Assembly (NCBI GenBank): GCA_003116995.1
Contig: BDSL01000006.1
Location: forward strand, 186,001 to 250,000
Direction of reading: 5' to 3'
From: Yamagishiella unicocca
Lineage: Eukaryota > Chlorophyta > Chlorophyceae > Chlamydomonadales > Volvocaceae
DNA: 64,000 nt
The notes under the pieces were generated by a model. It saw only the letters and a list, made by a program, of their open reading frames with translations. It ran no database searches and was not told the DNA's origin. Positions 57,141 to 64,000 of the stretch are shown here, piece by piece. Numbering within the stretch: the stretch's first letter is position 1; each line of letters begins with the position of its first letter. Made by a program: the position numbers and the translations under genes.

Positions 57141-58481
57141 TGGGGATCTGGCGGGTTGGCGAGAAGACCCGGTTGCACGACAAAGGAGATTGGGGCTATT
57201 TGTGGGGGTGGCGAGAAGACCCGGTTGGGGGGAGGGGAGAGTCGAGGGAATGGTGTTGAGGTGATGGAGCAGGATGGTGGTACTGGCGACGGTGCTGGTG
57301 AGCCTGGTGGTGGTGGTGATGGAGGTGGCGGGCATTGATTACCGCACTGTTCGGACGAGGGCCTGCCATTGCGATGCATGCATGTGGTTGGACGTTATAC
57401 CGTAAGAACTGGGAGCGATGCGTGTGTCTTATGATGCCGGCTGAAGCCTTGAAACGTGACGTCGGCAGAAATTAGGGAGTGCTGCGCAGTTAACCCAAAC
57501 AAGGATATAACAGCCAGACCATATGATGTTAGGGAGGCGGGCGCATTCGCCCGTTCTCGCAGCGATTATGACCTTATAGCGCCGGTGCAACTCTTAACAG
57601 ACGGGGGTTGCCCGGTGCACGTGCACCCTTGCGCCGTACACTCATGAGCCGACGCCCGTGACTACAGCCGTGGGTTGGTCAGCCGGTATTGCTCAACCCG
57701 CCCATAGCTCGCGGACTGGCACTGCCAGGACGTCGACACGTGGCAACAGGTGGCAGCACGACGGCTTAGCAGGGATGCAGCGCTAGGCTACCTTTGGTTG
57801 GTTCGGCAGTAGCAGCCAGGTGCCTACATATTTTGGAACAGGCAAACGAACCGTTCCGTCACAGGTGTCAGTAGGTGTTTGTGTGCCTTGTCCGAGTGTT
57901 ACAGGCCGCTGTCGGCGGTGTTCCCTTGCCCGTGGGTTCGGGTAATGCGCTATCGCGAGGAGCACTGCCCTTGCGGGATCCTTTTGCTAGGGCGTCCGCC
58001 TGTAACGCTTATCCTGTCGGACCCTTGCGCCTCACAAACGCGAAGAAAGGATCATGCGGAAGCTTGAGATGGCAAGGTAGGCACGGAAGCGGCCGGGGTC
58101 TGCTGGGGCGTCGCTGTGTTTGCAGGACAGGGAAGCAGGCGAGGAATAGTGAGGGAGGTTATGAAACCATGCACCGTCCTGCATCTCGGGGGGACAACTA
58201 TTCGCAAGGACTACGGGGTGGATACACGCTGCCACTGGCGGACCGCACGTACGGAACATTCTTCCGTACGGGGACAATATGCGCAATCATCGGGTGCACA
58301 GCAGGTTATTTACTGATGACAGGCAATACGCTGTAACCGCGACCCGATTAGGGAGGAAAGGTCCGGAAGGGTTGCTGCGCAATCGGCCAAGCAGGCCAAA
58401 ACAGTTAGTTGAAAACCAATCGATAAGGGGAATTCTACATTTCATAAACAGAACGTATTGTTGCAGCGCTGAGGCGGCAAG
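57141..58481. other. Intergenic region between the large gene and eIF2B epsilon
   Basis: About 1.3 kb without a supported gene. TGTAA at 58001-58005 could end the upstream transcript. A perfect 9-bp hairpin (CGTACGGAA with its complement, 5-nt loop) lies at 58248-58270. The right end must contain the promoter of the eIF2B epsilon gene. Confidence 0.5.
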
Positions 58482-61400
58482 ATGGCGCCAAAGCGCGGCG
58501 GTGGTGGCGGCGAGCGAGTGGAAGCTCGCACGATGCTGTCCGCTGTGCTGCTTGCTGATAGCTTCACTCAGGTAAGTAGCGTATTGAAACCCTAAAGCGC
58601 GATCAGCGGACCGTTGATAAAAGGCCAGAATGCGCAATCCCGGCTCGGGCTTGCGTCCTTGGCCGCGCTGAAATGCCACCTCGCACCTGCGTTCACCTTC
58701 AATTGCAGCGATTCCGCCCAATTACCGTTGAGCGGCCAAAGGCGCTGCTGCCGCTCGTCAATGTCCCGATGATCGAGTACGCGCTGGAGTGGCTAGCAAT
58801 GAACAACGTCGAAGAGGTGCGGCAGCGTCCTGGGAAGGAGGAGCAGGGCGCAGATGGGGGCAGAATCCACCCCGCTTCTGCTATCAGCGTGTTCTGCTTT
58901 GCGCGTTGACCCCCCCCCTCCCCGAGGGCTGGGCAAGATGCGGGGCGTACGAGCAAGGGATACCGGTCGCGCCAGGCACCAGCAGCTGACCGCAAGGTCC
59001 ATATGCTGGGTGTGGAGAGACCAAAGGGTTTCTAGTGCTGCGCGCGACGCGGCTCGGGGCCCCAGGGCAGGGCCATGCGGGTGCGTCGGCTCCTGGGGGC
59101 CGGGCCGCACACGTCTCAGGCTGGCCGGCTGGCTGGGAGGGCGCAAGGATGCCAGCATACCACTCCTGGGATACTGCCGCTGCTACCAACGGAGCGGCAG
59201 CCGCGGACAGGAGGTGTTGGGAGCAGGAGGTGTTGGGAGCAGGAGGTGTTGGAAGCAGGAGGTGTTGGGGGCAGGAGGCGTGGCGCAGCCACCTGGTTAA
59301 GACCCCGCTTCGGGGGATGAGGTGTGGCTGGCTGGGAAGGCTCCAGGGGGGCAGCCAGAGGTAGGGGGGAGGGCGAGCCGACGGGGGGGTTGGAGAGGAA
59401 ACCCCCAACGAGGGGCGGCGGAGGGGGAGCTAAGCTGGTTGTTCCAGCCGGGGTGTTGGGGTGGCAAATGGGAGGAAGTGTGGTTGGGCGGGTGCTGAAG
59501 CCGGAGGTCCGTGGGCGGGGCGCGCCCGGCGGTGCTGTCAGCCGGCCTCGCTACCCCAAAGGCAACAAGTGGCTTGATGCTGGGCTGGGGTCGCGGGATG
59601 TCGTGATGGGACTGAGGAGAGAAACCCGTGGGTCGACCCATAAGGAGGTGGGGTTGTGAGGAAACCCGGTGTACGAGGAATCCGAGTAAGATCACCGTTG
59701 GCTGCGTGCGTCGTCATAAACGTACGGAGATGTGGTGGGCTGGGCTTCAAGTAGTGGCGCGGGTTGTCTGGTGTGAGGGAGTGCTCGCTGGCGCTGCTGG
59801 CGGGGCCGGCGGCGCTGCGGAAAGGTCCATTTGTGTGGGGGAGGGAGGGAGGGGGTACTACCAGCCCCCAGTGGAGCGGCGGGCAGGCAGCCCGCACCCG
59901 CACCCGTCCCGCTGCGGCCCTTCACCCTCGTGCCGACCCCCTCGCCCCGTGGCTCCGAAGACGTTGATCCGCTGATCGGGCTGCACGTCGGGCTGCAGCC
60001 AGTCAGCGTGCAGCCAGCCCACCACGAACCACACACCTCCCTCCCCCCCCCGGCCCCTCCCCCCCGGCTCCCAGGCGTTTGTGTTTTGCTGCGCGCACGC
60101 GGACCTCATCAAGCGCTACCTGGCGGAGTCCAAGTGGGCCACAAGCAGGGACATGAGGGTGGGTGGAGCGGGGGTTTCGAGCAAGACCCGTGGATGCCAG
60201 AAAAAACCGTTTAGAACAGACGTGGAGCGTGGGCGGGGGCGCTAGGCTGCGGGGGGCTGGGCTGCGGGGGGGCTTGGGGGGCTTGGGGCTGGGTAGACGC
60301 GTGTCTCTGCATACGGGCTCGGGGGGGGCCGGCAGGTTCCTCCTGGGCGCACCACCTCCGTGCCGCCCGCCTGGGCCGCCTCCACCTTCCCCGCCCTTCG
60401 ACCCTTCACCGGCCCCGCCACCCCCCCCCCCAGGTCACCCCCATCGTGTCCACCAACTGCCTCTCCGCGGGTGAGGCCCTCCGCCTCATCGACCAGCGCG
60501 ACCTCATCAAGGGCGACTTCGTGCTGTGCTCCGCGGACACGGTGTCCAACATGAAGCTGGCGCCCATGCTGGAGGCGCACCGGGGGCGCAGGGCGGCGGA
60601 CAAGAACGCGATCATGACGCTGGTGGGGGGGGGGATGAGAGGGGGGGGATGAGAGGGGGGGGATGAGAGGGGGGGGATGAGAGGGGGGGGATGAGAGGGG
60701 AGGGAGGGAGGGATGAGTCTCGGGCGGGGAGGGAGCAACGGCAGCGTGGGCAAGCAGGAAAAGCACACAGGGGGCGCCGTGCGCCGCTGTACGCCGTGCG
60801 CCGCTATACGCTGGACGAGAGTTTTTTGTGTGGCTGGGGCAAGGCGTCGGGGCCTCTCTGCCCGCCGGAAGGCTGGCGGCGGGGAGAAGGGCGCCAAACG
60901 ACGGGCCAAACACGCCCTTCTCCCTTCCCCCTTCCCTCCCTGGACCCCCTACAGGCCATGAAGTCCGTGCAGCACCCCAGCCAGCGGCTGCGACTGGGGG
61001 ACTCGGACCTGGTGCTGGTGCTGGACGGGGGCACGCAGGTGCGGGCCGCGTGCGGAGTGTGGCAACGCGGTGCGGGGCCGGGGACATCCACGTGTGGAAA
61101 TGTAACCAGCCGGAGGAGGCGGGCAGCGTGTATCTACACGTCGCTGAGCGGGGACACGGGGTGTTGGAACGGCACCGAAACCACACGGAGTGAGGCACCG
61201 AAACCACACGGAGTGAGGCACCGAAACCACACGGAGTGAGGCACCGAAACCACACGGAGTGAGGCACCGAAACCACACGGAGTGAGGCACCGAAACCACA
61301 CGGAGTGGAGTGAGGCAGCAGACGGAGCTGCACGGGATGAGGGGGCGAGTGGCGCCTTTGATACGTACGACACCACATACGGACATCCCTCCCATCCTGC

Positions 61401-63919
61401 CCACTCGGTGCCGCACCTTGCTGTGCGACCATCCTCGCCCCCCAGCGGCTGCTCAAGTACACGGAGATAGAGCCGGGGAGGCCGGCTGCGGCGGCCAAGG
61501 TGGACTGCGCGCTCTTCAGCGAGAGGGATGAGCTGCAGGTGGGGGCGTGGCGGTGGCGGGGTGTTGGGCGGAGAGTGGGGCGGGCAGAGCAATGAAATTT
61601 GTTTTTTTATTAATGCGGGGCATCTCCATGGATCAAGCTGACGCTACCTGAGGGGCGGAGTCGGCTGTAGGGGCTGATGCCCGTGTACTTGGATGGTTGG
61701 GAGGTCAACAGGCCAGGAAGCAGCCCTCCCATGTGCGTCCTCTTGCGGCGGCCTGCCGACCCGCGGGTCCGCTCCCTCCTTTTCCCCCCGCCGTGCCGCC
61801 TCTCTCCCTCTCCCCCCCTTCCTTCAGATCCGCTGCGACCTGATGGACACCCACATCGCCATCTGCGCTCCCGAGGTGCTGCTGCTCTTCTCCGACAACT
61901 TCGACTACCAGGTCCGGGAGGGGGGGGTGTAAGAGAATCCGCGAATCCACGGCCGACAAACCGAGAGCGGTGGGGGGGGGGTACCCGGGTGGACAGGGGG
62001 GGGAGGGTGTACGGGTGCGGCTATGCGTGGGCTGGATCATGATCATGAGTGCCGGCGACGTCCAAGAACGTTGACGACTGTTCCTCCGCGGTTGTTGATG
62101 TTTTGACACTGGAAGGTAAAGACTCATCGCTTCCGGGAACTGACGGACAGGGGTCCTTCTCCTCCAACATCCTTAGCACCGCATCCAATCTTCCTCCAAA
62201 CCTCGCCGCCTCCTCCTCCTCCCCCTCCTCCCCCTCCCCCTCCTCTCCCTCCCCCTCCCCCTCCTCCTCCCCTTGGTTTTCCGGCCGTGGATTCGCGGAT
62301 TACCTGTTACGCCCCCCTCCCCCCCTCCTCCCCCCCCCCCCAGAACATCAAGCGCGACTTCGTTTCCGGTGTGCTGTCCGAGGAGGAGCTGGGCAACAAG
62401 CTGCACGTGTACGAGCTGCGACACGAGTACGCCGCGCGGGTGCACAACCTGCGCTCGTACGACGCCGTCAGCAGGGACCTGCTGCAGCGCTGGGCCTTCC
62501 CCTTCGTGCCGGACGCAAACGTGCTGGCGCTGGGGGGGAACCCCACCTGGGGCCAGACCAGCTACCGGTGGGGACGGGAGGGGGCTGGGAGGCGTTTCGA
62601 GCTGGGGTTGAGGACCGGGGGTTCGGGGGGAAACACATGTTTTCCGTGTGGTCTGCCTACCGCCCTCGTGCCCGCTCGTTGTTGCGCTCACTGCATCGTC
62701 TGATCCGTAGCAACTCGCGCTCGGTGCCACATGCCGGCAGCATACAGGTTTCCGCGCGGCAGCTGCAGAGCAGCAACCCACACTGCACCCCGCGCCCCCT
62801 CCCCTCCCCCACCGTCCCCGGCCCCCAGCTACTCCCGCGGCCAGCGCTACATGGAGGCCACAGTGACCCTAGCCCGCTCCACCATCCCTGGAGAGGACGT
62901 CTGCATCGGGGCGGGCACCACCATCGGTGGGTGGGTTACTAATGGACGGGTGCGGGTGGGTGGGATGATCACACCATGGGGGTGGGCAGGGGGGGCCACG
63001 GGAGGGGCGCGGGGGGGGGGGCATACACGCACTCCTTGGGTCACCCGCCAGTGCCGCACCTCCTGGCTTCACATCCCCCCCTGGACCCAATCAGCGCACA
63101 CGCCTGCCCCCTGTTCCCGTGTCCACTCAACACATACCGGTACGGCCTGGGTAAGCGTCACCAACCCTACCCCCGCGGCCCCTACCCCTGCCGCCCTCCC
63201 CACGCCACCCACCGGGTTCCCGGTGCCCCTCCCTGCCCCTCCCTGCTCCTCCCTGCCCCTCCCTGCCCCTCCCTGCCCCCCCCCTGCCCCTCCCTGCCCG
63301 CTCCCTGCCCCTCCCTGCCCCCCGTGCCCCTCCCTGCCCCTCCCTGCCCCTCCCTGCCCGCTTTCTGTCCCTCCCTGCCCGCTTTCTGCTCCCCTCAGGC
63401 GAGGGCAGCCGAGTGGTCCAGTCGGTCATCGGTCGCAACGTGCGCATCGGCCGCAACGTGGACGTGATGGGCAGCTACGTGCAGGACGGGGTGGTCATCC
63501 AGGTGGGGGGGAGGGGGCGGGGGGGGGGGGGTGTATTTGGGGGAGGGGAGAGCCGCGGGGGAGAAGATGGGAGTTGAGGAGGGAGAGGGCAGGGCTTCAC
63601 CTCTCTCCCACCAAGCGAACAATCGATCCTTGGAAGCTGCACACGCCCAGGTAGGGACGCGGCCTTAGCCGTCACCGGCTCTAGGCCCCCATTCGCTCAG
63701 CCAGCAGCTCCGTCCCTCCCGCCCACCCACCCGGCCCCTGCCGCATCCGTGCAGGACGGTGCCGTGCTCCGGTCCGCGCTCGTCTGCGAGAACGCCGTAC
63801 TCCGCGCCGGCTGCTCCGTGGGTCCTGGCGCCATCATCTCCTACAGCTGTGTGGTGGACGCACGCCACGCGGTCCCCGCCAACACCCGCATCAGCCTGTG
63901 CCAGCAAGTGCTGGGAGCG
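58482..63919 (+). CDS. EIF2B5: Translation initiation factor eIF2B epsilon subunit, 3' end outside the window
   Basis: Eleven exons join in phase: 58482-58571, 58709-58816, 60075-60158, 60434-60622, 60955-61038, 61446-61538, 61828-61911, 62344-62567, 62829-62926, 63399-63502 and 63755 to about 63919. They give the first 441 residues. The nucleotidyltransferase-like domain begins [20 protein letters not shown] and continues [49 protein letters not shown] and LFSDNFDYQ. The left-handed beta-helix of hexapeptide repeats follows ([50 protein letters not shown]). eIF2B is the cytosolic GDP-GTP exchange factor for eIF2, and epsilon is its catalytic subunit. The C-terminal W2/HEAT catalytic domain (roughly 280 residues) lies beyond the right edge. 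The last donor could instead be at 63906. Intron 2 is unusually long at 1258 nt. Confidence 0.96.
59213..59278 (+). repeat. 16-bp minisatellite in intron 2 of eIF2B epsilon
   Basis: The unit GTGTTGGGAGCAGGAG is repeated about four times with single-base variants, within the intron 58817-60074. Confidence 0.92.
60623..60715 (+). repeat. G-rich minisatellite directly after the exon 4 donor of eIF2B epsilon
   Basis: A G-run plus ATGAGA unit of about 16-17 nt is repeated about five times, starting immediately at the splice donor (CTG|GTGGGGGG). Long G runs on the coding strand could form G-quadruplexes in the pre-mRNA. Confidence 0.9.
61178..61310 (+). repeat. 23-bp minisatellite in intron 5 of eIF2B epsilon
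   Basis: The unit CACCGAAACCACACGGAGTG plus AGG is repeated about five to six times in the intron between 61038 and 61446. The minus-strand frame [19 protein letters not shown] is an artefact of the repeat. Confidence 0.95.
63220..63398 (+). repeat. CCCTCCCTGC decamer repeat abutting a splice acceptor in eIF2B epsilon
   Basis: About fifteen copies of a pyrimidine-rich 10-bp unit (CCTCCCTGCC) run almost up to the acceptor of exon 10 at 63398. They act as an extended polypyrimidine tract. Confidence 0.9.
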
Positions 63920-64000
63920 GTGCGTGCAGGGGGGGAGGGGCGTATGAGAGGGGGCGGGGGGCGTGTGTGTGAGAGGGGGCGGGGGGCATGTGTATGAGAG

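Noticed and set aside
54888..61310. Regularly repeated units that could suggest CRISPR-like arrays
   Set aside because: Units are directly adjacent with no unique spacers, and the host is a eukaryote. They are minisatellites.
60242..61498. 418-aa minus-strand frame with [11 protein letters not shown] repeats
   Set aside because: Produced by the 23-bp minisatellite and C-rich introns of eIF2B epsilon.

Overview
This window is nuclear DNA from a green alga, most likely a chlamydomonad/volvocine chlorophyte. The genes are rich in short GT-AG introns, coding DNA is very GC-rich, and proteins carry long Ala/Gly/Ser/Pro/Gln tracts. TGTAA, the usual volvocalean polyadenylation signal, follows several stop codons. 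One gene encodes a radial-spoke (motile cilium) protein. All models below were built by hand from reading frame, splice-site and phase agreement. I see no rRNA, tRNA, CRISPR array or intact transposon.

Layout. 1-3.35 kb: no gene recognised. 3.36-5.58 kb (-): tentative gene of about 384 aa, unknown function. 5.89-6.84 kb (+): Asterix/WDR83OS homologue (PAT complex, ER), divergent from the previous gene. 8.6-15.7 and 17.1-25.2 kb (+): two tandem glycoside hydrolase family 32 (invertase-type) genes of 1469 and 1502 aa. Each has a roughly 500-residue low-complexity insertion inside the catalytic domain, and a short four-copy satellite lies between them. 25.2-28.9 kb: intergenic. 28.9-33.4 kb (+): PP2C-type phosphatase. 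33.55-37.87 kb (+): IQUB/FAP253-type radial-spoke protein. 39.5-42.0 kb (-): small protein with a doublecortin/ubiquitin-like fold and a C-terminal membrane anchor. 42.6-45.8 kb (+): NSE4 kleisin of the SMC5/6 complex, with two SUMO-interaction-like motifs at its N-terminus. 46.8-57.1 kb (+): 16-exon gene for an unrecognised protein of about 2100 aa with N-terminal coiled coils. 58.5 kb to the right edge (+): eIF2B epsilon, cut off before its C-terminal catalytic domain.

The genes do not form one pathway. This is an ordinary gene-dense chromosome arm, with housekeeping functions (ER membrane-protein insertion, translation initiation, SMC5/6) beside a ciliary gene. The most unusual part is the tandem GH32 pair. 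Its catalytic residues are intact, but the fold is interrupted by fast-evolving sequence that contains one nearly identical conserved island. The 2100-aa protein and the tail-anchored beta-grasp protein are the best candidates for undescribed families. Intronic minisatellites are frequent and look typical of this genome rather than of a mobile system.
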